Assembly (NCBI RefSeq): GCF_921293095.1
Contig: NC_060257.1
Coordinates: 58,998,968 to 59,062,967, forward strand
From: Ischnura elegans
Lineage: Eukaryota; Arthropoda; Insecta; Odonata; Coenagrionidae
DNA: 64,000 nt
Reading direction: 5' to 3'
The translations under genes and the position numbers were made by a program. The notes under the pieces were generated by a model. The model ran no database searches. It had not been told where the DNA came from and worked only from the letters and a program-made list of their open reading frames with translations. Position 1 is the first letter of the stretch. Every line of letters begins with the position of its first letter. Positions 1 through 10,680 of the stretch are shown here, one piece after another.

Positions 1-1490
1 TTAGCATGACATGTTTCCTTTAGTCTTGCAACTATACATTTGGAAACATTTATTCTTGCAACTAGCTGCAATTTGAATAAAAAAAAGATAAATAGTCCAA
101 CTGTAAAAGATAAATAGTCCTGTAGTTAGCGATTCATGTGCTGCTTTGACAGCTTGATGTCACGGAAACTGAGGTAGATTAAACGCAAAAGGTTATTGCA
201 CTCAGTTTTTCAATTCTTTGGTGCAGACACATATGAGATACGGAGGAAGGCGTCGGTCATCACCTACGCCAAGTCAACACGTATGAAACGCCGTCCGAAC
301 CCGTCCACCCACACACGCATTGTGTTTGCTCTCGGGGCGCTTGGAGAAAAAAAAGAGGTTCCGGAGGCGCGCGATCGAAGCTGGCGACTCTCTCTGGGGT
401 TGGTGTGCCAGATCGTCGGGGCCACTAGGTCGAGAGACTTAAGAATTCAGCAAAGAGAGCATGCGTGGGTGGTCGAGCATCGCGAAAACTGTACCAATAC
501 GATCGGCCGGGCGACGGAATCGGCGCATTCGATTCGGACACACCCAGCTCCATTTGACAACACGTAGTATATCGATTGGAGTACACATCATCCACGAGCC
601 CCATTTAACGCTGCGTGCAAACTCTTGTGGGTGAGATCGTTTGATGGGTGTTAAATCGTCACGTAGCCAGGTGAAAGGGGTACTTAAAGGGGTTTATCCA
701 CCTCCCCCCGAAATGTTTTCCTTACGGCGATTTCTCACTGTGCAGCCATGATGATGAAAACCCTAAGGGCACCTATCTTTTGGCTAATAACCCTAGAACC
801 TCCTATTAGCTACAATTTTAAAAATCTCTTGAATTAGTTAGAATCTTGGTTAGAATTAGTAGAAAAAGAAATTCAAATTCATATGAGTGCGAGGATGTGT
901 ATTGATCGAAAAATACACTATGGTGTATTTTTTCAAAACTTACGCAGCATTTTTTCTTACAGTACATCCGCACTGGAGTCGACTACTCCAAGTATACCTT
1001 TTGGCCTAGAACGCTACAACCTTGCTCTAGCCACAATGCTTAGAATACACATCTGTTCTAATTAACATGAGTTGAATTTGGAGATAAACGAATTTGAATT
1101 AATTCGAGTATGAGAATATTTATTGACCAAAATTCCAAAGGATTTATTTATCAAATATATGTGCATTTTCCTCATCTTATGCTTTGTTCAAAGTAAATGA
1201 ACTTATGTGGCGTAACCATGTAGTGGAATGCTCATAAATGGCGACTGTTTATTCAAAACAACAGCAAATCAAAGTGACATAACTCGACATAGGATAATCA
1301 TTAGGTGATAAAAAGCTAAAATTTATCTTGAAATTAACCCGTCACAGGGAAGATAGTTTTATCTATAGAGAGACATAAAAATTATAGTGAGTCTTTCAAA
1401 ATCGATATTACGAATGATGCACTATTTGTGCCGAAATTGAAGGAAAGTGTCATCAATCGGTCCGATTCACAGAAAGTCAAGTTACGCCAA
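1..1490. other. Intergenic, no gene recognised
   Basis: AT-rich except for a GC/CpG-richer block at about 240-620. That block holds a 123-codon open frame (196-567, +) whose composition is Arg/His/Thr-rich. It shows no motif, signal peptide or splice structure that I recognise, so it is not called as a gene. Confidence 0.5.
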
Positions 1491-1492
1491 GT

Positions 1493-1800
1493 TAAGTTGT
1501 TGTGAACGGGGCTTCAAGCTGCCGATTGCCACGTCCAAGGAGGCTGCATTGAGGTCGACCCGTTCCATCCCACAGAAGGCTGATTTCTGTCGCCTCTTCG
1601 GTCGCATTTTAATCGGTTTTCAAAAATGACCGCGGCGCGGTGATGAGTGCAAAGCGATCCAATATTTTGCATTAAAATGTTTGTCATTACGAGGAATAAC
1701 ATTGAAATGTTATGAATTTGATGGAGTGATATAGAGAGATATTTGATCACGTGTATAAATTTTGGTTAAGACCCCTAATTACGCCTTATTTCCCCGTGAA
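1493..1800 (-). repeat. Dispersed repeat, copy A
   Basis: Matches 10820-11070 in opposite orientation, and a short piece at about 20040-20100. Shared landmarks are the 'ACCGCGCxGTG' block, the 'CGACCGAAG(T/A)GGC' block and a flank reading 'TAATTAGGGGT'. Short frames in the two copies share the peptide CTHHRA, but neither continues as a gene. The family is not identified. Confidence 0.6.
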
Positions 1801-2459
1801 ACACGGATCACTTAGTCCGTCAGCGACGCGAGTGGCGACTTTTGTAAACTTATTTAAATGCGCGGAGGTTGACAACACATTTAGACACCGACCTGAAGAT
1901 CATCTTTTGTAATATTCGTGGTCACGTCGAACAAAGGAAGCGTACATAAATGTTTTCTTTCACAAAAAAGCAACCGGAAATTTTTGACAATGGCCATATG
2001 GCATGAAGAGGCTTGTGTGGGAGTCTTAAATGTAGTGATCCACCGCAACACGCATTAGTGAAGCAGTAAAGGTGCGACAAAGGGGAATGAGTTCGGGGGG
2101 GCTTTGAATTCAATTGTGTCGAAGAATGGTGAGATTAAGACGTGCGAACGATGAAGAGATCACTCGCATACAGATGGAAATGGAAGCCAGCGGGCTCTAG
2201 AGGCTGATGGGTTTGACAGAAAATCTAATCTGAACAGACAGAGAAACATCAGACATCGACAATTTAAGATATTTTTTTCAATTTAATAAATCAAAATTCT
2301 TAGGTCACTGTGAGTTGTATATATTAGGTTAGTTACCATCAATAAACAAATATAAAACATTGCAAAAAAGGTATGAAAAGACTCTCATTTCATCTTTTTA
2401 ATCAATTTACGACTGAATTCTATTTTGTTGAATCACAGACACACTTTTGTTTTACTTGG

Positions 2460-2811
2460 TAAAGCCTGAATCACACGATAATTTTATCCGTCATTTCCGA
2501 GTGATCACTACAGCGATCACTAGAGTGATCACTCGCAAATGGTCGTCGCCGGCAATTGTTTTTCGCGATCATTTCAATGATGAGTATTCCCATCAGTTTT
2601 TTCATCACTCGTCCGGTCGCTTTTTCCGTCGCTGAAACCGTCACTGAAACCACATCAGCCAATCAGAACGAATTCCCGTATGGAGCGATTACAGCGTAAC
2701 GTTTGACAAACGTGGGAACGACATTGATAAACCAACACGCGATATATTTTCGTTATGCGGGTCTTATGACAACGAGCTGTGATATCGGAAGTGATGCGAA
2801 AGGCGACGGCG
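2460..2811 (+). mobile_element. TGATCA-rich MITE, copy 1 (truncated by Transib)
   Basis: Starts with the TIR AAGCCTGAATCACACGAT next to a TA dinucleotide. It runs collinear with the complete copy at 21235-21698 until 2811, where a Transib terminus begins. The rest of the MITE is not seen in the window. The TA flank and TIR suggest a Tc1/mariner-mobilised non-autonomous element. Several TGATCA palindromes lie close to the end. Confidence 0.75.
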
Positions 2812-2849
2812 CACAGTGGGCTGAAATCGAAAAAAGCTGGACAAAACCT
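2812..2849 (+). repeat. Transib left terminus with RSS-like heptamer/nonamer
   Basis: CACAGTG (2812-2818) is identical to the consensus heptamer of V(D)J recombination signals. After 22 bases comes ACAAAACCT (2841-2849), which matches 7 of 9 positions of the RSS nonamer ACAAAAACC. Transib ends are known to resemble RSSs with a spacer near 23 bp. The matching right terminus is absent. Confidence 0.6.
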
Positions 2850-3109
2850 CGAAAATGGTTTTTTGGAGTATGGAAGTTGAAACTTTGCACAGTTGTTGCC
2901 AACACATTAGTGCATTTGTTGACGCAAAATGTTTTTCGTAGGTTGATTTTTTGTATAAAATACATAGCCTCAAAGTTGAACAAATTTGGCGCAAATTGCC
3001 CGCTTTGAATTTTTTTCGAAATTCAGCATGTTTAAACTAATGTCACACCTTTAGTAGGAATTCAATAGCAACAAAAATTTATAAAATTGTTAAACGGTTT
3101 GTTAGCATC

Positions 3110-3790
3110 GATTACCATCAACTTTCACGACTTAGTTGTTGTGTTTGTGACCAATACGATACAAAATGGCGGACCCTGTTTTTCGTCGAATTTTTGGGTT
3201 TATGTAGGATTTTAAAAAAAGGATCACCGAGTTACCTCGAGATATTTACACCACATATACAACAAAGTATATAGATTACGATAATCGGAAGTGCAGCTGC
3301 GACCACCTGCGACGCCGAAAGTAAGATCGATTTTTCGAACGTGCGGCACCGCCCGGAGCTTGCTGCTGGCCACGGGAATTGCCGTACTCGACGGACGTTG
3401 GATAGTGAATCATTTTAAGCAAATTTATTGTATAAAAGCTAAGATATATTATTACTACATTTATTTTCCTTTTGTTATAACCTGATTTCTTTACTCTCTT
3501 ATAATATTTATAGTCGATGCAGTACAAAATGGCGGACGCTAATTTCAGTAACATTTTTGCCCGTGTGTGGCTATATAAAAAGAAGGACACCGAGTTGCTC
3601 TCAGATATTTACATCGTAATTGCATCAAGCCTTTTAGAGTCTCCATCCACATAAATAATCTGCGACCGTTCGCAACAAACAAAATGAAAATCGATGTTTC
3701 TACCGTGCCGCGCAGTCCGCGGCTGCTCCCTGGGCGGATGGAATGTCGTGTGCAGCGTACATGATAAAGCGCTATGAAGTCTTTTCTGTG
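3110..3790 (+). repeat. Two diverged direct repeats inside the Transib left arm
   Basis: About 3160-3400 and 3528-3770 share 'ACAAAATGGCGGA', 'CACCGAGTT' and a later block around 'GTGC(G/C)G(C/G)'. They are the same ~240-bp unit in tandem, clearly diverged. The second unit is also present inverted at 6225-6450. Confidence 0.55.
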
Positions 3791-4103
3791 GTTATGTTTG
3801 ATTCCAACATAATTATTACTATTTCATTTCAAGTTGGCTTGTGATGACTTTAGGAAAATGAATTCGCTCCTCTATCAATTTATGCTGACTAGTGACTATT
3901 TACAAAATTCCCGAATGCAAACTAGCTGACTTCAAACTATGACAATTCCGCACGTGAATTGTACCCCTTGGATGGGTAAAACGGCTCTATTAGCCTGCTT
4001 CTAACCTCAAAGACGAAATAGATTTTACAACCAGCCGACCAGCCCACAGCTGGTTGGTATTTGCCCGTCCACCTCCTGCGGTAGTCGCGAAAATGGTCTT
4101 TTT

Positions 4104-4342
4104 ATGACCCCACGTTGCTCGTGTGCGGTCCCTTATACCTTTTTCGGAAATTCCGTTTCCAGAAAGAAATGCATATATGAATTTAGTTTTGAACATACAG
4201 TGAAAGAGGTTTGTTGTGCTGTGGTGATTTTGGATGCACGCGCTTTGGATATTGAGAACTTCGGGGAACCTCATCGGTTTTCTGCTTTAACTCCATTGGC
4301 GGTGTCAATCACTCATTCGCCAGGCATCTATCATCCAAACTG
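4104..4342 (+). pseudogene. Possible upstream exon of the Transib gene
   Basis: An 80-codon open stretch ends at a good donor (ACTG|GTAAGA at 4342/4343). It lies between the left inverted repeat and the recognised transposase exons. I do not recognise the peptide as a specific Transib region. A further piece near 4640-4775, ending TCGG|GTAAGT, may correspond to the segment before the second catalytic Asp but contains a stop. The exon carrying the first catalytic Asp was not found. Confidence 0.3.
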
Positions 4343-4818
4343 GTAAGATATTTTCATTTGTAGTTCTTTATATTTTGCCTCGTGCTATAAGCAATTTCCC
4401 TTTTTTTATTTACCATGAACGCCTCTAGAATTGACCCTTTCTTTAATTTTCATGTATGTTACTTGCTATTGGTAACTCGTAGAGCTGAAATAGAACCAGT
4501 GTTGTATTGTCAAATCCGGACGTAAATCCTTTGTTGAGAGATATGAATTTTTAATGAAATATCTGACGAAAATATTTCACGTGCAAGGTAATATTGAAGC
4601 TACGAAGGGCCTTAGTGACTGTCTTAAACGATATTTTTTGATTCGCTACCAAAGAAATGGGAATCCTGTAGTAGAAATAATGAAAGATTTTAGAGGAGAA
4701 ATATTAAGTGGCTGAAAGCACCTATATATGTACCAGAAAACGTTCTAGAATTGCCAAGAGCTTCTAATTCTTCGGGTAAGTATATTCCATAATACATTAC
4801 AACGACCACTCCAACCAG

Positions 4819-4952
4819 AGCAAAAAGAAATAAAGGAAATAGCCAAGGCAGAAGAGATGCACCTTAAGAAGCAAATAAAAAAATTGAGGCCGATTCATGT
4901 GGGAGATTACACCATCGGGTTCTCAATGCTTCTCACAATAGTTAACGGAAAG
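4819..4952 (+). pseudogene. Transib transposase exon with second catalytic position (Asp replaced by Asn)
   Basis: The exon lies between AACCAG|AG and AAAG|GTGGGC. It encodes a charged helix and then LLTIVNGK, joining in phase 0 to VCNALTETES of the next exon. In the Transib/RAG1 family this junction carries the second catalytic Asp (D708 in mouse RAG1), typically as an '...DGKV' motif. Here the codon at 4944-4946 is AAC (Asn), which should abolish metal-dependent catalysis. The homology is my recollection of the family; the Asn codon is seen directly. Confidence 0.6.
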
Positions 4953-5024
4953 GTGGGCATAACTGCCATATAACTGAAACGAAAATACTCTTTCATTCTT
5001 GATAGCATGAATTAATTACTTTAG

Positions 5025-5231
5025 GTCTGCAATGCATTGACTGAGACGGAAAGCATGACATGCTTTGTTTGGGGTGCAAAAATTTCGGAAATGCATCGAA
5101 TTCAAGAATTGAAAAGCCGACCTGTAAAAACGAAAAATCTGAAATTTGGCATTTCCACATTGCACTGCTACATAAGATTTTTTAAATGTCTTCTACATAT
5201 TTCATACATATTGGATTTTAAGCAGTGGCAG
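5025..5231 (+). pseudogene. Transib transposase exon with zinc-ligand and 'GISTLH' region
   Basis: Bounded by CTTTAG|GT and GGCAG|GTAGG; 69 codons, phase 0 at both ends. It reads VCNALTETES, then TCFVWGAK, and later LKFGISTLHCYIRFF. Family members carry a CxxC pair here (RAG1 ZnC2 equivalent). In this copy the first Cys (5061-5063) is kept but the second position is TGG, Trp (5070-5072), so the zinc site is broken. The Leu/His-rich helix that follows is typical of the family. Confidence 0.65.
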
Positions 5232-5320
5232 GTAGGTTGTAATTTCACTGAAAGACAACTTTTTCTTTTACCCTATGAAAATTACTTATCATATCATTCA
5301 ATATAACTTTCTCAACCAAG

Positions 5321-5479
5321 CCCGCGGAGACCAAAGCAACTGCTATTACACCGAAGAGGATTAATACAAAATACGTTTAAAGAAGAAATAGGTTTGATTG
5401 TTGATGTGACGAAACAGGGTGATGAACAACAAACGACGGCTCTTCTTTGAAAATCCCACTCTGTCATCTGAAATATTAG
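5321..5479 (+). pseudogene. Transib transposase exon, frameshifted
   Basis: Lies between TCAACCAAG| and TTAG|GTAAAA. Two frames must be combined: one contains EEIGLIVDVTKQGDEQ and the other RRLFFENPTLSSEIL. Both blocks occur in this order in Transib proteins (the second corresponds to the 'GN.AR..' region of RAG1). The frame change between them and stops near its start show the exon is decayed. Confidence 0.6.
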
Positions 5480-5599
5480 GTAAAAACATTTTAATTCATA
5501 TTATGATGAAAAGGCAGGTCTGACTTTACAACCTCGATTGGCATTTCTGTCAACAGCTGCCTTATAATTTTAGCTAAATCTCTCATGCTTAATTTGCAG

Positions 5600-6030
5600 A
5601 AATTGATGAAGAGCTTATCAAAAGATTTTCAACTATTTTGAGGGCTATTTCCAGCGATACACCCATAAAAGAATATCAATTCAAAGATTATTGCTTGGAA
5701 ACCGCTGTGCTCTTCGTCACTCTGTACACATGGTTTCACATGACTCCGACCGTTCATAAGGTCCTAATACACAGAGCATATATAGCTTCAGAGATGATTC
5801 TTCCTTTAGGGCAATTATCTGAAGAAGAAATTGAAGCACGCGATAAAGATACCAGAAAATATCGAGAAAGCTTCAGCAGGAAGCACTCAAGAATATCTAC
5901 CAACAATTACTTATTTCGCCGGCTCCTCCTGACCTCGGATACAGTAATATCCAACGCCGCATCCCTAATTACGAAGAAATCCCGAAGAATGCCGATAGAA
6001 GTGAGTAATTTACTTACTTACACTAAATGA
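5600..6030 (+). pseudogene. Transib transposase C-terminal exon (HxxxxH and catalytic-Glu region)
   Basis: Starts after TTTGCAG| at 5599 and is open to TGA at 6028-6030. It contains VHKVLIH, giving the HxxxxH zinc pair (His codons at 5755 and 5770; RAG1 ZnH2 equivalent). Then come LPLGQLSEEEIEARDKD and FSRKHSR. The Glu in IEARDK (codon at 5833) aligns with the third catalytic residue (E962 of RAG1, in ESGNK). This exon is the best preserved part of the element and the strongest support for the Transib call. Confidence 0.7.
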
Positions 6031-6224
6031 CGATGAGCCAGAAATCCTGCAGCCTGGAAATGAATCCGACAGTTCTTCAACCGACCCGGAGTGATACTAT
6101 TGCACGTACATGGGGAAAGTTCAATAGTTATTTAGATATTCATTGATAACCTTTTATCAAAATGAAAGGGCTGAGAAAAAAGCCTAAAAGGCTATACTGT
6201 TAATAATAACATTAAATACATCCT

Positions 6225-6450
6225 CAACAAAGACTATGCATTCATAGCGTTTTATAATGCACGCTGCACACGACATTCCATCCGCCCAGGGAGCAGCCGC
6301 GGACTGCGCGGCACGGTAGAAACATCGATTTTCATTTTGTTTGTTGCGAACGGTCGCAGATTATTTATGTGGATGGAGACTCTAAAAGGCTTGATGCAAT
6401 TACGATGTAAATATCTGAGAGCAACTCGGTGTCCTTCTTTTTATATAGCC
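6225..6450 (-). repeat. Inverted copy of Transib internal arm
   Basis: Near-identical reverse complement of about 3568-3790, including GGGAGCAGCCGCGGACTGCG at its core and ending at the 'TATATAGCC' edge. It defines the right inverted repeat of the Transib copy. The outer several hundred bases expected from the left arm are missing. Confidence 0.75.
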
Positions 6451-6850
6451 AAAGTCTAAAGCTGGGCTCACCCTCCTACATAGGAAGGAAAGATCATAAA
6501 TTCAAAATTAAGTTAAAAAAAACAGAAAACAGAAATTTTGAAAAAAATCCTTCCTGCACAGAGGAATAAAGGAGTGGAACGATCTACCTGAAGTTATTTT
6601 TAAGGTCTTCCCTGCAAATGCGAACATTTTTAGGAATAAGTATCCATCACTTATTGATTAATTACATAGTGGTTCAATAGGGAGAGTGTTAAATTGGGTT
6701 AATTGGGTCAATTTTCATTTGTTAGTTGTATTATATTAGAATTAATGAATTTTATGGAGTGTTTGAAATTGTGTTATTTGGGTGAATGTTCAATTGTTAG
6801 TTGTATGATATTAGCATTAATGTTTTATAATTTTTTTACTTTAGTGTCTT
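6451..6850 (+). mobile_element. 5'-truncated non-LTR retrotransposon tail
   Basis: Starts abruptly after the Transib inverted arm. Reading about 6540-6660 across small frame changes gives a typical C-terminal end of a Jockey/CR1-type reverse transcriptase ('...IKEWNDLPEVIF', '...NIFRNKYPSLID' then stop). An AT-rich 3' part with an internal duplication around TTGTTAGTTGTAT follows; the exact 3' end is unclear. Confidence 0.5.
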
Positions 6851-7115
6851 TTCTGTTTCTTACTTAGTAATTAGATTGGTACATTTGTTATTCATGCATG
6901 TAAATCTAATGCTGCCACCAGGTAATGGCCTACTTGCAGCAATATGTAATAATAATATCATCCCCATTCAGAGCGGGGGATACTTTAAAAATATACTGAA
7001 AGTTTGGGGAGGCTTCTTGTTATATAATATAAGCCCGTTGAAATTCTGCCGGGGTGAAATTAATTGTATTTAGTATTGTTAATTTCCGCTAATGAGATTG
7101 AAGCATTGCCTAAAT

Positions 7116-7322
7116 GTTGGAGTTTAAGTTAAAATGATGCAAAAATTTTATGCCGACGATAAAGCAAGCAATCTTTTTTTAATTAATGTTAAAGAATATT
7201 GTTTTTAATCTTTAATTTTGTTTATTGGACTTTCGTTTTTCATTTAAAGCCCTGAAGATGGTTTATAAATAAACCGAAACGTCGGCATAAAAGTGTTGCA
7301 TCATTTTGACCTAACCTCCAAG
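7116..7322 (+). mobile_element. Inverted-repeat element with hammerhead-like motif (Penelope-LTR type)
   Basis: Arms of about 45 bp (7116-7165 and 7278-7322) sharing AAAATGATGCAA and TATGCCGACG. Between them, 7252-7280 reads CTGAAGAT, then a GGTTTA/TAAACC stem-loop, then CGAAAC. This matches the layout seen beside Penelope-like fragments elsewhere in the window and resembles the hammerhead core (CUGANGA ... GAAAC). Confidence 0.45.
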
Positions 7323-7410
7323 ATACTTATGGTCATTAAAATTAGAAGTCAAGACAAGAAAAAAATCTAATTGTCTAATGAATGTTTGGAATTAATATGT
7401 CCATTATCAT

Positions 7411-7490
7411 GCCGGCCTCTACGGCGGCGGAATAAAGTCCTTACCTGCCACATCAGAGCTCGCGGGTTGGAGTACTGCCTAGGTAGATTG
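7411..7490 (+). mobile_element. tRNA-derived SINE head
   Basis: Begins GCCGGCCTC, has GGCGGCGG and TCCTTACCT, and a degenerate B-box around GCGGGTTGGAGTACTGCC. It is the same family as 10681-10780, which is in the opposite orientation and better preserved. Not a functional tRNA. Confidence 0.55.
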
Positions 7491-7737
7491 CCCCTATTCA
7501 CGGCATGGATTTTCGTATTCTTTTGATTGCAAGTTAAAAGTCCTGATGTAAAGGCCAAAGGTTCTGTTTTCCGTGGTACATTTTATCATGCATTTCTTCT
7601 ACCACCTAGCAGCTTCAAGCTTTGATTCAAATGCATGTCTAAATCGGAGATGTACTCAACTAAGTAACCGATAATTTAAGTAGCATAATCGTCATTTGAT
7701 CGAGAACGAAAATAATAATTTGTATGGGTCTGATGTA

Positions 7738-7975
7738 GTTTTAAGTATTCATCATCATCACTAACATTCACGTATACACATACACATTCACATACATAAC
7801 ACGTCAACAATCCTAACATTGGTGTGACGCAGCTCTCCATTCCTCTCTCCTATCCGATATCGTTTCCATAGCGACGTATTTATTCTGTTTTACATTCTTT
7901 ATGACCTACCTATGTAACTCATTCGGGGCCGTCCCTTGCCCTAATTCCTTTCCACCTGTCCTTCTTATATTGTTT
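7738..7975 (-). mobile_element. Non-LTR retrotransposon tail (family 2), copy 1
   Basis: Reverse complement of a C-terminal coding tail plus 3' UTR shared with 8255-8510, 14480-14950 and 18328-18430. Common blocks include 'CATTCGGGGCCGTCCCTTGCCC' split by small changes, and 'CTCTCCATTCCTCTC'. Coding is broken in this copy. Confidence 0.6.
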
Positions 7976-8254
7976 TCAGCAGTGTGTGAGCTCCTATGTG
8001 AAGATAAGACTGGTTCGGAAAGAGAGAAAGATAAAATATTTTTTTTCGTAATCCCAATGAAGAATGTTTTGACAAAAAATTTGAAACACACTCGGAGGCT
8101 ACTCAGCCTAATACGAGCATTTTATACATTTACAGGAGAATTTTTGTCTGTATTTAGCATATATCCCGGTATATAGCGGACCTTTTTTTCAAGCAATGCA
8201 AACAAAACAAGAAAATATAGTGATATAGGAAACTCAACATTACAATTTATAAAA

Positions 8255-8510
8255 TAATGATCATCATTAGTCAACTATCCTAAGATTGGTATGAAAATCT
8301 CTCCATTCCTCTCCTCCATTCACTAGCCTTTTCATAGTGGCGTGTTTCTTCTCTTTTACATCCTTTATAACCTGTCCTATGTAACTCATTCGGGGCCGTC
8401 CCTTGCCCTTCTTCCCTTCCACTAGTCCATCTACGGTTGTCTTCATGAGGCCATAGTGCTTCAAAATAGTGGCCAACTTAAGTTGTCCCGGCTTGACCTT
8501 AAGGTTTTTA
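8255..8510 (-). pseudogene. Non-LTR retrotransposon tail (family 2), copy 2, C-terminal RT-protein fragment
   Basis: The minus-strand frame 8476-8267 encodes a C-terminal tail containing LVEGKKGKGRPRMSYIGQVI and KDVKEKKHATMKRL. This 'EG.KGRGRPR..' signature is common at the C-terminus of polyproteins of animal non-LTR retrotransposons. The upstream reverse transcriptase is absent, so this is a 5'-truncated insertion. Confidence 0.65.
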
Positions 8511-9065
8511 GAAAACTTCTCTTTTCTCTCACTCTTCTTAACACTTCCTCATTACTTACACGGTCAATCCATTTTATCTTCATTATTCTTCGTTAGCACC
8601 GCGTTCTTGATTATTATTCTTCATCATTAATCATAATTATGCTTCGTATTAGCTGTAATATTCGCCGGCAATCTCAAATAATAACACAAGTGTTTCCTTG
8701 CGTGAAATCGTTTCATGGTAGGTTTTTCAATTTCGAATGCTCGCCATCTATTCTCTTTTCATCGAAGTGTAACTGTGCGCAACAGTGTGTTTCCTTTGTC
8801 TACTTAAGCGTAAAAATCCGTGTATTGTGTTCCAATAAGTTCTTCAGTTTTGCATTCCGTTTCCTTCCAAGGGTCTACATTATTCATACTAATATAGCAT
8901 TTCCTATTGCAGTCACAATGAGGGAGACTCGCTCTATGAATTTCGGAAGCATGGTCCATTCCGTTTGGCTGGTCGATGAAATTTCCATTTCGTGAAATCC
9001 AATATGAAACTCTTTCAATTTCTTGTGTGGGATTTCGCGGTGTGCCGACGACTCAGGGCAGATGT

Positions 9066-9130
9066 TCATCTACATCTACATAATACTCTGCGAGCCATCT
9101 GTAGGGTGCTTGGCAGGGGGTGATCAATCA
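9066..9130 (-). mobile_element. 3' end fragment of non-LTR family 1
   Basis: Reads CATCTACATCTACATAATAC, then a degenerate form of the 'GCCGCC...GGCGTGTGGCAGGGGG' 3'-terminal motif. The same 3' end occurs at 15400, 17850, 20650, 29290, 31270 and 51210. No coding part here. Confidence 0.6.
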
Positions 9131-9133
9131 CCA

Positions 9134-9168
9134 GCATTCGGCATGCAATTGATTTGCATGCCGAATGC
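9134..9168. repeat. Perfect 15-bp inverted repeat
   Basis: GCATTCGGCATGCAA and its exact reverse complement, separated by 5 bases. It sits directly after the family 1 3'-end fragment and would form a strong hairpin. No function assigned. Confidence 0.7.
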
Positions 9169-9516
9169 ACACCACACGGTCCAAAAACATTACTCATACT
9201 AACAAACTATACTATCACATTCATGAAAAGGCAAAACCTGCCTACTGCTCATTAAGTTAATCTGCCAAATCAGCTAGTAGAACAGAAAACGTGCTGTTAG
9301 AAATAATATGAAAATTCATAAAAATGCATTAGAGAAAACACTGCTCTTGAATTTACATAATAGGTTTTGTCTACCAGGTAATTAGAGTAGAACATCTCAT
9401 TAGGGATATTTCCGAGTAAATGTTAAAGAGATGTGTTTATAGTTTATATTTTCTTCGGTCACAAAGATTTTTTAGCTAAAAAAATGCAGTTAAACTCCGT
9501 TACCAAAACCCAGTAT

Positions 9517-10035
9517 CAGCCAATCAGAACGGATACCCGTATGGAGTGATTGCATCGCAACGTTTGACAATCGTGGGATTATTTTCTTTCGTTGCGAAAA
9601 GTGATCACTCTTGCGATCTCTTTTCGCGACCGGAAAAGTGATCGCTCAAGTGATCATTTTTCTGAATCACACGGTCCCTCCCGCCGTCGCCTTTCGCATC
9701 ACTTCCGATATCACAGCTCGTTGTCATAGGACCCACATCACGAAAATATGTAGCGTGTTTGTTTATCTGTGCCGTTCCCACGATTCTCAAACGTTGCGCT
9801 GCAATTTCTCCATACGGGAATGCGTTCTGATTGGCTGATATGGGGCTTTAGTGACGGTTTCAGAACGGAAAAAGCGACCGGACTAGTGATGAAAAATAGC
9901 GATGGTAATCCTCATCATTAGAGTGATCGCGAAAAACAATTGCCGGCGACGATAATTTGCGAGTGATGACTCGAGTGAACGCGATAGTGATCACTAGGAA
10001 ATGACGGATGAAATGATCGTGTGATTCAGGCTTTA
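9517..10035 (-). mobile_element. TGATCA-rich MITE, copy 2 with inverted partial copy
   Basis: 9581-10035 is the reverse complement of the complete copy at 21235-21698, ending with GGCTT and TA at 10034-10035; the opposite end lacks its last ~25 bases. Immediately left, 9517-9577 is a forward-oriented piece of the same family's middle ('CAGCCAATCAGAACG ... TCGTGGGA'). The junction joins two copies head to middle. Confidence 0.7.
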
Positions 10036-10680
10036 ATCTCGGTGACGGGATTAGTAAGAGTGGGAATTATTGAAAAACGAAAATGGTAATCGTTTAAGTC
10101 GTCTTCAGACGGAGGCGCAGTCGGCTATACTTTCGAGAAGAAGGTATTTAGCAGTTGAATTGGCACCTAACAGTCTCGGCTCCGAAGCGGTTGTTTTTCT
10201 GCAAAGTAACGGTCTACGGCTTCTTGTGAGAAGTAGGCCTCGCTGAACTGAAAAATGATGAAGTGATAGGGACCGGATTTTAACCTGATCCGAGCTCTAA
10301 AACATGGCAATGAAAAAATAAAATAAAAACTATTTTAAAAACACACTCCTTCTTCTAAAGACAGCATAAAATGCACTAAAAATTAAAAAAAAATAGCTTT
10401 GAATCATTAGGATAATAAAGCGTGGGGAACGATTAGGTTAATTAGAAAAGAGCCTGGTTGGTGAATAAGGATTGGCCCGAAATATCAATATCTAAAATTA
10501 ATTGAGCTATATCTCTTTATTGTCCGAGTTGTGAAAAGCTTTTTTATTTACTTTCTGGTGCATTTTATTGTTGTTGGAAGAAGTTTGTTTTAATTTTATT
10601 CCCGAACTACCGAATACAGCTCTCACAAGCCATATGATATTGGGGTACTTAACAAATTCAACAATTGCAAGTAACGAACA

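Larger units (their letters stand above)
2812..6450 (+). mobile_element. Degraded Transib DNA transposon (RAG1-related superfamily)
   Basis: The left end begins with CACAGTG at 2812, directly abutting a broken MITE. The interior holds four exons on the plus strand that read as Transib transposase (4819-4952, 5025-5231, 5321-5479, 5600-6030). A segment at 3568-3790 is repeated in inverted orientation at about 6225-6450, so the terminal inverted repeats were long. The outer part of the right repeat is missing; at about 6451 the sequence becomes the 3' end of a non-LTR retrotransposon. Transib transposases move DNA by cut-and-paste and are the accepted relatives of vertebrate RAG1. This copy is defective: a frameshift in the third exon, altered key residues, no visible first-Asp exon and a lost right end. 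The superfamily call rests on remembered family motifs and the termini, not on an alignment. Confidence 0.75.

Noticed and set aside
196-567. 123-codon open frame in a CpG-richer block
   Set aside because: No domain, signal peptide or splice context recognised; the block is GC-rich, where chance frames are longer.
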